Shown here: piece by piece, positions 5,293-12,637 of the stretch
Position numbering within the stretch: the stretch's first letter is position 1
Layout of the letters: each line of letters starts with the position of its first letter
From: Phycisphaerales bacterium UBA7812
GTDB taxonomy: Bacteria > Planctomycetota > Phycisphaerae > Phycisphaerales > UBA1924
NCBI GenBank assembly: GCA_002480345.1
Contig: DLBY01000030.1
Location: forward strand, 4,184 to 16,820
Direction of reading: 5' to 3'
Length of the DNA: 12,637 nt
Notes under the pieces: generated by a model
Seen by the model: only the letters and a program-made list of their open reading frames with translations
The model's database searches: none
Told to the model about the DNA's origin: nothing
Program-made: the position numbers and the translations under genes

Positions 5293-6852
5293 TCAGGCCC
5301 ATCTCGTCAGGTGCCATTTTTTCTTGCCACGGCGCACCGCGATCAGCGAGCCGTGCAGGAGGTGGGCCGCGGTGATCCGGGTTTCGGCGTCGATCTTCGT
5401 GCCGTTGATCGAGACCGACCCGTTGCCCAGGAACTCGCGCGCCTCGCGGTTGGACGACGCGAGCCCCGTGCGCTTGAGCAGTTCGATCGGGTCGAGCCCG
5501 GGCTGGTCGTCCGATCCCGCGAGGTCCGCCTTGTCGTGATCGCTCGACGGGACATCCGCGAGCACCTCGAGCAGCGTCGCCTCGTCGAGGTCGGCGATCT
5601 CGCCGCTGAACAATGCCTTGCCCGCGGCCTCGGCGCGGAGCATGGCGTCCTCGCCGTGCAGGATCGTCGTCGCCTGCTGCGCGAGCGTGCGCTGGAGTTC
5701 GCGGGCGCCGGGGTTCTCGGCGTGGCGGGCGATCAGCGATTCGATCTCGTCGCGGCCGAGGAAGGTGAAGATCTTGATCCAGTTGGTCGCGTCGTCGTCG
5801 GTGGCGTTGAGCCAGAACTGGTAGTAGGCGTAGGGGCTGGTTCGCTGCTTCAACTCCTCCGGAGTGTCGCTATCGCGGGGGGCGGTGAGCCAGACGGCGC
5901 CGGATTCGGTCTTGCCGAACTTGGTGCCGTCGGCCTTGGTGACGAGGGGGGCGGTGATGCCGTAAGCGTGGTTACTGATCTTGATACCTAGCTCTGCTTC
6001 GAGTGCAGCGACCTTTTCGTTTACTAACGACTCCTCAGCACGCAGACGTTCGGCCGCTCGATCGATCCGATCTTGGTCTCCTGATTTCAACGCCTCTAGG
6101 TGCTCATCACTAGCCTGATGCCATGATCTTCGGAACTCGCCCGTATGCTCTTGGTACTTGGTGAGTATCAGAGAGATTCCTGCGACGATATTGCCATACT
6201 GATCGCTGCCGCCGATCTGGACAGTCACTCCATCATGAGAACTGAGATACGCAAAGTCGTATGCCTGCAAAATCATGTACGAAAACTCGGTGTACGAGAT
6301 CCCCTGCTCGCGATTCTCGAGGCGGGCCTTCACCGATTCCTTCTGCATCATCATGTTGACGCTGAAGTGCTTGCCGATGTCGCGGAGGGCCTCGATGTAG
6401 CCGAGCCCGCCGAGCCAGTCGAGGTTGTTGGCGATCTCGTGAGCGGGGCCTTCGACCTTTCCGAGCACCGCGTCGAAGATGGGGCGTTGGGCCTCGACAT
6501 TCGCGGCGACGGTCTCGGCGGTGTTCAACTGCCGCTCGGCCGACTTGCCGGAGGGATCACCGATGAGGCCGGTCCCGCCCCCCTGGAGGACAACGGGGAT
6601 GTGCCCCGCCCGCTTGACATGGGCGAGCAGCATGATCGGCACCAAGTTGCCGATCGTGAGGCTGGGGGCGGTGGGGTCGAAGCCCGAGTAGATTTTGCGG
6701 GGGGCGTTCGCGGGGTCGGCGAGGTGCGCGCGCAGGCCCTCGGTGTCGGTGCACTGGTGGAGCAGGCCCCGCCATTCGAGTTCGTCGATGAGGTCGGCGA
6801 CGGCGGGCTGGCTGCCGGGCTGGGAAGCGGTCTTCGGGGAAGTCTCGGTCAT
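5293..6852 (-). CDS. tyrS: Tyrosyl-tRNA synthetase with an extra helical insertion
   Basis: Class I synthetase that charges tRNA-Tyr; 519 residues against about 420 for the E. coli-type enzyme. Visible parts: KIYSGFDPTAPSLTIGNL (53-70), whose HIGH site reads TIGN; LIGDPSGKS (97-104); ISYTEFSYMILQAYDF (185-200); GGSDQYGNI (214-222); KFGKT (311-315, the KMSKS equivalent); and a C-terminal S4 RNA-binding domain (about 455-519, DPIELLKRTGLASSNREARE onward). Between AGI (224-226) and HAYGIT (295-300), where relatives have about a dozen residues, there are about 68. The extra stretch is charged and helix-prone (LKSGDQDRIDRAAERLRAEE, then VNEKVAALEAELG). DNA at about 5960-6300 (residues about 185-298) is near 51% GC against about 68% either side. 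I use ATG 6852; in-frame TTG at 6861 is possible, and neither has a good Shine-Dalgarno. Identity is secure. Confidence 0.95.
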   Translation of the reverse strand: MTETSPKTASQPGSQPAVADLIDELEWRGLLHQCTDTEGLRAHLADPANAPRKIYSGFDPTAPSLTIGNLVPIMLLAHVKRAGHIPVVLQGGGTGLIGDPSGKSAERQLNTAETVAANVEAQRPIFDAVLGKVEGPAHEIANNLDWLGGLGYIEALRDIGKHFSVNMMMQKESVKARLENREQGISYTEFSYMILQAYDFAYLSSHDGVTVQIGGSDQYGNIVAGISLILTKYQEHTGEFRRSWHQASDEHLEALKSGDQDRIDRAAERLRAEESLVNEKVAALEAELGIKISNHAYGITAPLVTKADGTKFGKTESGAVWLTAPRDSDTPEELKQRTSPYAYYQFWLNATDDDATNWIKIFTFLGRDEIESLIARHAENPGARELQRTLAQQATTILHGEDAMLRAEAAGKALFSGEIADLDEATLLEVLADVPSSDHDKADLAGSDDQPGLDPIELLKRTGLASSNREAREFLGNGSVSINGTKIDAETRITAAHLLHGSLIAVRRGKKKWHLTRWA

Positions 6853-6945
6853 GGCGGGCAAGGTTAGGAGGTCGCAAGGACGGAAGGCGTGCGATGGGCC
6901 CGACGCTGTGCCTGCTATGTGTCCGAGTATGTGGGTCGCGATACC

Positions 6946-7042
6946 GAAAGAGCCCGGAGCGTGAGCGACGGGGCGGGATTGGACAGGGCTCGGTCACGAC
7001 GCAGGCAGACGGAGGCCCGTCGCTCACGCTCGGGGCTCTTTC
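6946..7042. repeat. 27-bp inverted repeat pair, REP/REPIN-like
   Basis: The left arm 6946-6972 reads GAAAGAGCCCGGAGCG then TGAGCGACGGG. The right arm 7016-7042 is its reverse complement with one mismatch in 27. The arms are separated by 43 bases and the match stops sharply at both ends of each arm. It lies between the polyprenyl synthase stop and the tyrS start, both on the minus strand. Arm length, spacing and intergenic site resemble REP doublets. Transcribed, it would form a very stable hairpin, but no T-tract follows, so a classical terminator is unlikely. Confidence 0.8.
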
Positions 7043-7110
7043 ATGCGAGAAATCGGGGATGTCGCAAGATCCGGCGGGGCTCGCGGGTTACCGCGGAAGA
7101 CCGCTGAACC

Positions 7111-8172
7111 TCAGAACCGCCGATCGATCACCGCGTCGGCGCTGAACTCGATGAAGTCCCGCACCGGGCTCTCGGGCAGCACGCTCAGCGACGCCTTCGC
7201 GCGGTCGACGATCTTCTCGGCGCAGGCGCGGGCGTAGTCGATCGAGCCCAGGTCACGCATCGTGGCGACCAGTTGGTCGACCGCGGCCCCCGCGGCGGGG
7301 GTCTCGTGATGCTCGGCGAGCGTCTTGACCTCGCGGAGCAGGCGCCCGCGGATCTCCGGGCTCGCCTCGCCCAGCGCGTGGATGAGCGGCAGGGTGAGCT
7401 TGCCCTTCGCGAGATCGCGGCGGACGGACTTGCCGATGACGGTCTCCTCGCCCATCAGGTCGAGCAGGTCGTCCTTGATCTGGAAGGCGATGCCCATGTC
7501 GCGCCCGAAGCGTTTCAGCGCGTCGACCGTCGCGTCGTCCGCGCCGCTCGCAGCGGCGCCGAGCGAGCAGGAGAGCCCGATCAGGGCCCCGGTCTTGCGG
7601 TCGACGATCTCGTAATAGGTGGGCTCGTCGAGGGAGAGGTCCTCGCGGTGATGGAGCTGGAGGAGTTCGCCCGACGCCATGGTCATGGCGGTGTCGCCCA
7701 CGGCGAGGGCGGCCTCGCGGCTCTCGACCGCGGAACAAAGGTGGTACGCGGCAGCAAGGAGGTAATCACCCAGGATCACCGCGGCCTCGTTGCCCCGGAG
7801 GGCGTTGACGGTCTGCCCCCGGCGGCGGATCTCCGCATCGTCGAGCACATCGTCGTGGACGAGGGTGGCCATGTGGACCATCTCGACCACGGCGCCGAGG
7901 CCGATGTGCTCGTCGGTCCAGAGTGTGCCCAGATCCGCGCCGGAGGCCAGCCGCTCGCTCGCCTCCGGGTGGGCCGCGAGACCGGTCAGCAGGACAAGGG
8001 TCGGGCGGAGCATTTTGCCCCGGTAGCGCTCGATGTGGCGGCAGAGGTCCGCGACGGGTGGGATGTCGGTTTCGAGTTGGCGATCGAAACACGCCTCGAC
8101 GCGTTCGAGGCCCGCGAGGATCGCCTCGTTGATCGGGAGCAACGACTCAGGGACTTCGAGGACGCCTCGCAT
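7111..8172 (-). CDS. Polyprenyl diphosphate synthase (trans-isoprenyl synthase, long-chain type)
   Basis: Condenses isopentenyl diphosphate onto an allylic diphosphate to build the all-trans chain, most likely for the quinone side chain. The product has 353 residues, a little longer than the usual 320-330. Family motifs in order: RGKMLRP (51-57); the first Asp-rich motif HDDVLD with D107, D108 and D111; GDYLLAAAYHL (135-145); ASGELLQL (166-173); DRKTGALIGLSC (191-202); and the second Asp-rich motif FQIKDDLLDL with D234, D235 and D238. The residue five before the first motif is Ala102, a small side chain that in this family permits long products (C30-C40 rather than C15-C20), which is inference. 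ATG 8172 lacks a clear Shine-Dalgarno. It follows the methyltransferase by 39 bases on the same strand, so co-transcription is possible, with translation perhaps helped by the upstream gene. Confidence 0.92.
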   Translation of the reverse strand: MRGVLEVPESLLPINEAILAGLERVEACFDRQLETDIPPVADLCRHIERYRGKMLRPTLVLLTGLAAHPEASERLASGADLGTLWTDEHIGLGAVVEMVHMATLVHDDVLDDAEIRRRGQTVNALRGNEAAVILGDYLLAAAYHLCSAVESREAALAVGDTAMTMASGELLQLHHREDLSLDEPTYYEIVDRKTGALIGLSCSLGAAASGADDATVDALKRFGRDMGIAFQIKDDLLDLMGEETVIGKSVRRDLAKGKLTLPLIHALGEASPEIRGRLLREVKTLAEHHETPAAGAAVDQLVATMRDLGSIDYARACAEKIVDRAKASLSVLPESPVRDFIEFSADAVIDRRF

Positions 8173-8211
8173 GCGGAGATGATAGGAACGGACCGGGCAC
8201 GCCGGGAGGGC

Positions 8212-9096
8212 TCACTTTTCGCTGACGATGTAGCAGATGAACGCGGGGTCGGCCTCGCCGTGCGGTTCGGGCTTGAACTCGCCGTTCCCCTCCCCGGTTG
8301 GTTCCCCGTCGTCGTCGAGTTCGTCGCCTTCCCAGTAGACGGTGGTCTTGCTGAAGCCCGCCTCCGCGAGGAGTTCCTGGATCTCCGGGAGCGTCCAGAG
8401 CCTCCAGTGGTAGACGAAGGCGTTCTTCATTTTGGAGCCGTCTTTGAACTTGAAATGGATCCGGCACTCGACCTCGCCCGTGACGGGTCGGAAGCGATGC
8501 TGGTCCCAGATATAGGTGAACTTGCCGCCGTTGGGGAGTTCGCAGACGCGCTCGTCCTCGCGTTCTTCCATCGACTCGGAGCCGCCGTAGAAATCCTGGA
8601 AGAAGATCCCGTCGTCGGCGAGGCTCTCGCGGACCGATCGGAAGTATCCGAGCAGCTCGCGACGCGTCATGAAGAGCCAGTAGGAGAAGTTCATCGCGAG
8701 GATCGCGTCCATCCCGACGGCATCGCCCGGCTCGAGCACATTGCGGTCAAGCAGAAGCACCCGCTCGCGCTGCTCGGGCTCGAGAGCACCCACCATGTGA
8801 TCACGCCCCCAATTGAGCGTTTCGGCGTCGATGTCGAGACCGAACGCGAGATTGGACCCTCGGCGTCGGACCCATTCGCACGAGGTGTTGCCGGTCCCGC
8901 AGAAATCCTCGCGAAGCCGGACCGCGTGCCGGCCCCTGAGCTCGTGGAAAGTCTGATCGACGAAATCGATCTCCGCCTCGACATTCTGCACGGAGGCCTG
9001 GTAGAGCTCGTGCTTGCTCGTCGTCGCGGCGTTCACGATCGGACGCGACTTCTTGCCCGCGTTCTTGTTCTTGCGCTTCTTCGCGGTGGTTGCCAT
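8212..9096 (-). CDS. Class I SAM-dependent methyltransferase, substrate unknown
   Basis: The product has 294 residues from ATG 9096. That start is chosen over frames open further upstream because GGAGG lies eight bases before it on the minus strand. Motif I is REDFCGTGNTSCEW (62-75), and the acidic residue that contacts the SAM ribose is in FGLDID (85-90, D88 or D90). A motif II/III-like stretch is GMDAILAMNFSYWLFM (128-143). LADDGIFFQDFYGG (159-172) matches the post-II strand. The C-terminal half (EVECRIHFKFKDG, then HWRLWTLPEIQELLAEAGF) resembles small-molecule or protein methyltransferases. The N-terminus is very basic (KKRKNKNAGKKSR, 6-18) and may contact nucleic acid or ribosomes. Near the end is an acidic Gly-rich loop (260-273). 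Upstream of the polyprenyl synthase gene; whether it acts in quinone synthesis cannot be said, and it does not look like UbiE or UbiG. Confidence 0.85.
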   Translation of the reverse strand: MATTAKKRKNKNAGKKSRPIVNAATTSKHELYQASVQNVEAEIDFVDQTFHELRGRHAVRLREDFCGTGNTSCEWVRRRGSNLAFGLDIDAETLNWGRDHMVGALEPEQRERVLLLDRNVLEPGDAVGMDAILAMNFSYWLFMTRRELLGYFRSVRESLADDGIFFQDFYGGSESMEEREDERVCELPNGGKFTYIWDQHRFRPVTGEVECRIHFKFKDGSKMKNAFVYHWRLWTLPEIQELLAEAGFSKTTVYWEGDELDDDGEPTGEGNGEFKPEPHGEADPAFICYIVSEK

Positions 9097-9286
9097 GCCT
9101 GTCGCCTCCGTGCGGTGCCGGTTTGACCGGCTCGCTGTTCGTCGTTCGTGAAGTGTAAACGCTCGAGTCGGCCCGAGAGCGGCGTGCGGACGCGGCGATC
9201 GCGATCGGGGCCGTATCATCGGGGCTCCGGGGGGGTGCCCGCCGGCTTGACTGATGGGACGAACGGACGATCCGGGAGCGGCGTCG

Positions 9287-10630
9287 ATGCGACTGACGAT
9301 GGTGGGAACGGGCTATGTCGGGCTGGTCACGGGCGTCTGCCTCGCAAACACGGGCAACCAGGTGGTCTGCCTCGATGTCGTCGAGGAGAAGATCGCCAAG
9401 CTCAAGCAGGGCGTCTGCCCGATCTACGAGCCCGGGCTGACCGAACTCATGCTCAAAAACGCCGAGGCGGGCCGGCTGACCTATACCACTGACAAGGCTG
9501 AGGCGTACCGCGACGCGGAGATGATCTTCATCTGCGTCGGGACGCCCAGCGACGACCGCGGGCACACCGATATGTCGTATGTCCACGCCGCCGCGGATGA
9601 TATCGCAGACATGATCAAGAGCCTCGGGCCCGAGCAGTCGCCCAAGACGGTGGTGATGAAGTCCACCGTCCCCGTGGGCACGACGCTGGCGATCAAACAG
9701 CGGATCCGCGACCGCGTGGGTCCGGACATCCCGTTCGATGTCGCCGACAACCCCGAGTTTCTCAAGGAGGGCGACGCGATCACGGACTTCAACAAGCCCG
9801 ACCGCGTCGTCGTGGGCGTCGAGAACAACCGCGTGGGCGAGCAGTTCCGCGACCTGTACGACCCCTTTGTCCGCAACGGGCACCCCATCTTCGTCATGGA
9901 CATCCCCAGCGCCGAGATGGTCAAGTACGCGTCCAACAATTTCCTGGCGACCAAGATCTCGTTCATCAACGAGATGGCGAACCTCTGCGAGGCCTACGGC
10001 GCCAACATCAACCGGGTCCGCGAGGGCATGTGCGCCGACAAACGCATCGGGCACGCCTTCCTCTATCCCGGCATCGGGTACGGCGGCTCCTGCTTCCCCA
10101 AGGACACCCTCGCCTGCATCATGATGGGCGAGACCAGCGGCACCCCCACCCTCGTCTCCAAGGCCGTCCACGACACCAACCAGGCCCAGCGCGACCGCTT
10201 CTTCAAGAAGCTCGTCGCCCATTTCGGCGGCGAGCAGGGCCTCACCGGCAAGACCCTCGCCTTCTGGGGCCTCGCCTTCAAGCCCCGCACCGACGACATC
10301 CGCGAGGCCCCCGCGCTCACGCTCGCCCGCAAGGCCCTCGGGTACGGCTGCAAAGTCCGCGGGTTCGACCCCGTCGCGATGGAGAATGTCAGCAAGGAGG
10401 CCCCCACCATCGAGCTCGTCGACGACATGTACGAGTGCGCCCAGGGCGCCGACGCCCTCGTGATCTCGACCGATTGGGACGAGTTCAAGAGCCCCGACTT
10501 CGCTCGCCTGGGCGAGGCGATGAACGGCAAGGCGATCTTCGACGGCCGGAACCTCTACCGCCGCCAACACCTCGGCGAGATGGGCTGGCACTACTACTCG
10601 GTGGGCCGGGCGGCTGTGAAGCCGGTCTAA
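9287..10630 (+). CDS. ugd: UDP-glucose 6-dehydrogenase (UDP-glucose/GDP-mannose dehydrogenase family)
   Basis: Oxidises UDP-glucose to UDP-glucuronate with two NAD+, feeding surface polysaccharide or lipid synthesis. The product is 447 residues, the normal family length. The N-terminal Rossmann motif is MVGTGYVGL (5-13), with D30 (CLD) as the NAD ribose acid. FICVGTPS (81-88) and MKSTVPVGT (124-132) follow. The catalytic Cys is C269 in GIGYGGSCFPKD, with K213 in MVKYASNN and D273. The C-terminal UDP-binding part has LAFWGLAFKPRTDDIREAP, K in FKPRTDD being typical. ATG 9287 is preferred to ATG 9254 because the Rossmann strand begins there and GGGAG lies eight bases upstream. GDP-mannose dehydrogenase is the alternative, but the sequence reads more like the UDP-glucose enzyme. 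The stop TAA overlaps the convergent nuclease-like gene by four bases. Confidence 0.92.
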   Translation: MRLTMVGTGYVGLVTGVCLANTGNQVVCLDVVEEKIAKLKQGVCPIYEPGLTELMLKNAEAGRLTYTTDKAEAYRDAEMIFICVGTPSDDRGHTDMSYVHAAADDIADMIKSLGPEQSPKTVVMKSTVPVGTTLAIKQRIRDRVGPDIPFDVADNPEFLKEGDAITDFNKPDRVVVGVENNRVGEQFRDLYDPFVRNGHPIFVMDIPSAEMVKYASNNFLATKISFINEMANLCEAYGANINRVREGMCADKRIGHAFLYPGIGYGGSCFPKDTLACIMMGETSGTPTLVSKAVHDTNQAQRDRFFKKLVAHFGGEQGLTGKTLAFWGLAFKPRTDDIREAPALTLARKALGYGCKVRGFDPVAMENVSKEAPTIELVDDMYECAQGADALVISTDWDEFKSPDFARLGEAMNGKAIFDGRNLYRRQHLGEMGWHYYSVGRAAVKPV

Positions 10631-11403
10631 CGTCTCACAAGCACAGCCGACGAGTACCGCTTGAAATCGCACATGTGAGCGTCGTTGAGGCGAAACCTCT
10701 CCTTGAGGTACTCAATAATCTCCCGATCGTTTCGACGATCGACAGTTGTCTCGCAGACCAAATAGCCTTGAGATGCCTCTGTAATAATCGCCGGATCGAC
10801 CACTGCTCTATAGCTGGCGAATTTTCTTGCAACATCTGTTTTCCGTAAAGCCTGTGCCTTTGGTGAGTAGGGGTTCACGAATAACTGAACCCCCCCCGGA
10901 GGATCCGGATAGGCGACTATCGCCCCCGCGATTTCCGGGTGACGCTCGAATCGTGATGGCTTTGCACCAATGCAACGGATATGTACCGCGCTTTCCTGAT
11001 CTGGCCACGAACAGACTACACCTCGAAGTCCAAGCAACTCTCCTAGAGCTTGATCGAGACGAAATTCGGCTTCGTCATCATCAACGCTCATTAGCCACAG
11101 CAAGCCAACTGAATCTTCATAGTGCGAAGCGGAGGTTTGCCTGATCTGCTTTGCAGCTTTTTTGACAGCCGTGCCAGCGGATGATCTTTCAAACCACGGA
11201 TCTTCATAGACAAAGAAACCATCTCGATCCGGCCCTCTCGGCGAACGAGGATGCAGCGTTTTGACCTCAACAATGAATCGTTCACCCGACTTTGAAGATG
11301 CCGTCAGGTCTGCAGATTTTTCTGCGCCTTCTCGGACTCGCTCGCAATCCAGGTCGAATAGCGACTCGAGTTGTGCCTGCACGTATTGTTCTGCTGATTG
11401 CAT
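10627..11403 (-). CDS. PD-(D/E)XK nuclease-like protein of low GC content, function unknown
   Basis: The product has 258 residues. I do not recognise a named family. The N-terminal part looks like a restriction-endonuclease fold: EKSADLTASSKSGERFIVEVKT (28-49) gives D32 and then E46-V-K48 on a beta strand, the D...ExK pattern of metal-dependent nucleases. A leading helix (MQSAEQYVQAQLESLFDLD) carries a possible accessory acid. A later helix, AGTAVKKAAKQIRQ (76-89), fits the QxxxY-type helix seen in some such enzymes. The rest is unassigned, with no DNA-binding motif visible. The start is settled by AGGAGG nine bases before ATG 11403; an in-frame GTG at 11424 would place that ribosome site inside the gene. 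GC is about 50% against 65-70% around it, a sign of transfer. It is convergent with ugd, sharing CTAA so that the two stops overlap, and divergent from the secreted protein gene. No methyltransferase or helicase partner is in the window. Confidence 0.6.
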   Translation of the reverse strand: MQSAEQYVQAQLESLFDLDCERVREGAEKSADLTASSKSGERFIVEVKTLHPRSPRGPDRDGFFVYEDPWFERSSAGTAVKKAAKQIRQTSASHYEDSVGLLWLMSVDDDEAEFRLDQALGELLGLRGVVCSWPDQESAVHIRCIGAKPSRFERHPEIAGAIVAYPDPPGGVQLFVNPYSPKAQALRKTDVARKFASYRAVVDPAIITEASQGYLVCETTVDRRNDREIIEYLKERFRLNDAHMCDFKRYSSAVLVRR

Positions 11404-11459
11404 CAGTAAATGCCTCCTGTTCACCTAAGCAGTATTCGTACAGCCCCAGGAAAATTGGC

Positions 11460-11488
11460 TTGTTGATCTCGCGCCATCAGTGTAATTT
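11460..11488 (+). promoter_or_regulatory. Weak candidate promoter of the secreted FG-GAP protein gene
   Basis: TTGTTG (11460-11465), a 17-base spacer, and TAATTT (11483-11488) lie just before ATG 11498. The start site would leave almost no leader, which matches the lack of a Shine-Dalgarno. Each hexamer matches only three of six consensus bases, so this is tentative. The 94-base gap must also hold the promoter of the divergent nuclease-like gene. Confidence 0.2.
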
Positions 11489-11497
11489 CTCAGTGTC

Positions 11498-12637
<1,140 letters not shown>

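Noticed and set aside
5973..6174. Intein or intein remnant in tyrS
   Set aside because: No splice-junction residues (no N-terminal Cys/Ser block, no C-terminal HN before Cys/Ser/Thr) and the segment is too short and helix-rich.
6946..7042. CRISPR array or insertion-sequence ends
   Set aside because: Only two arms, in inverted not direct orientation, with 43 bases between them and no transposase frame.
9097..9286. Promoter elements between the methyltransferase gene and ugd
   Set aside because: TTGACC at 9123 and TATCAT at 9214 were seen, but neither has a partner hexamer at 16-18 bases.
7273..10672. Very long open frames (over 600 codons) antisense to the polyprenyl synthase, methyltransferase and ugd genes
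   Set aside because: They overlap genes with intact catalytic motifs and show no domain of their own; long shadows are expected at high GC3.
10627..11424. GTG at 11424 as start of the nuclease-like gene
   Set aside because: The AGGAGG ribosome site would then lie inside the coding region; it is correctly spaced for ATG 11403.

Overview
The window is a GC-rich (about 65-70%) stretch of bacterial chromosome. It is mostly core genes, with one compositionally foreign accessory gene near the right end. The gene set (RimO with a long inserted loop, TruD, type A RNase P RNA, a Gfo/Idh/MocA-like protein, an insertion-bearing TyrS, a long-chain polyprenyl synthase, a secreted FG-GAP/VCBS protein) and a GAGCGTGAGCGACGGG-type inverted repeat make me think of a planctomycete, perhaps Phycisphaerae. 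That placement is inference from style and content; no 16S or marker alignment was possible.

Layout. 1-1500 (-): rimO, running off the left edge. 1627-2901 (+): truD, divergent from rimO, apparently using a non-canonical ATC start. 2991-3474 (-): RNase P RNA (rnpB), which contains no real protein gene, followed by a hairpin at 2957-2984. 3561-4541 (+): Gfo/Idh/MocA-like protein, divergent from rnpB. 4617-5063 (-): two-CBS-domain protein with a textbook terminator at 4566-4587. 5293-6852 (-): tyrS with its own terminator at 5223-5248. 6946-7042: a 27-bp inverted repeat pair. 7111-8172 (-): polyprenyl synthase. 8212-9096 (-): class I SAM methyltransferase. 9287-10630 (+): UDP-glucose 6-dehydrogenase. 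10627-11403 (-): AT-richer PD-(D/E)XK nuclease-like gene, overlapping the end of the dehydrogenase gene by 4 bases. 11498-12637 (+): secreted FG-GAP/VCBS repeat protein, running off the right edge.

How they fit together. The left half is rich in translation functions: RimO modifies ribosomal protein S12, TruD modifies tRNA, RNase P matures tRNA 5' ends and TyrS charges tRNA-Tyr. They are on different strands with separate terminators, so this looks like a neighbourhood rather than an operon. The methyltransferase and polyprenyl synthase (39 bases apart, same strand) could be co-transcribed. The dehydrogenase supplies a nucleotide-sugar uronate for surface polysaccharide.

Points most worth a second look: the apparent ATC start of truD; the roughly 300-bp low-GC patch inside tyrS, which covers an extra helical insertion and also conserved catalytic motifs; the REP-like inverted repeat upstream of tyrS; the solitary low-GC nuclease-like gene; and a possible change of the GGU tRNA-CCA contact in RNase P RNA. 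I see no clear multi-gene novel system. The nuclease-like gene is the best candidate for an undescribed activity.
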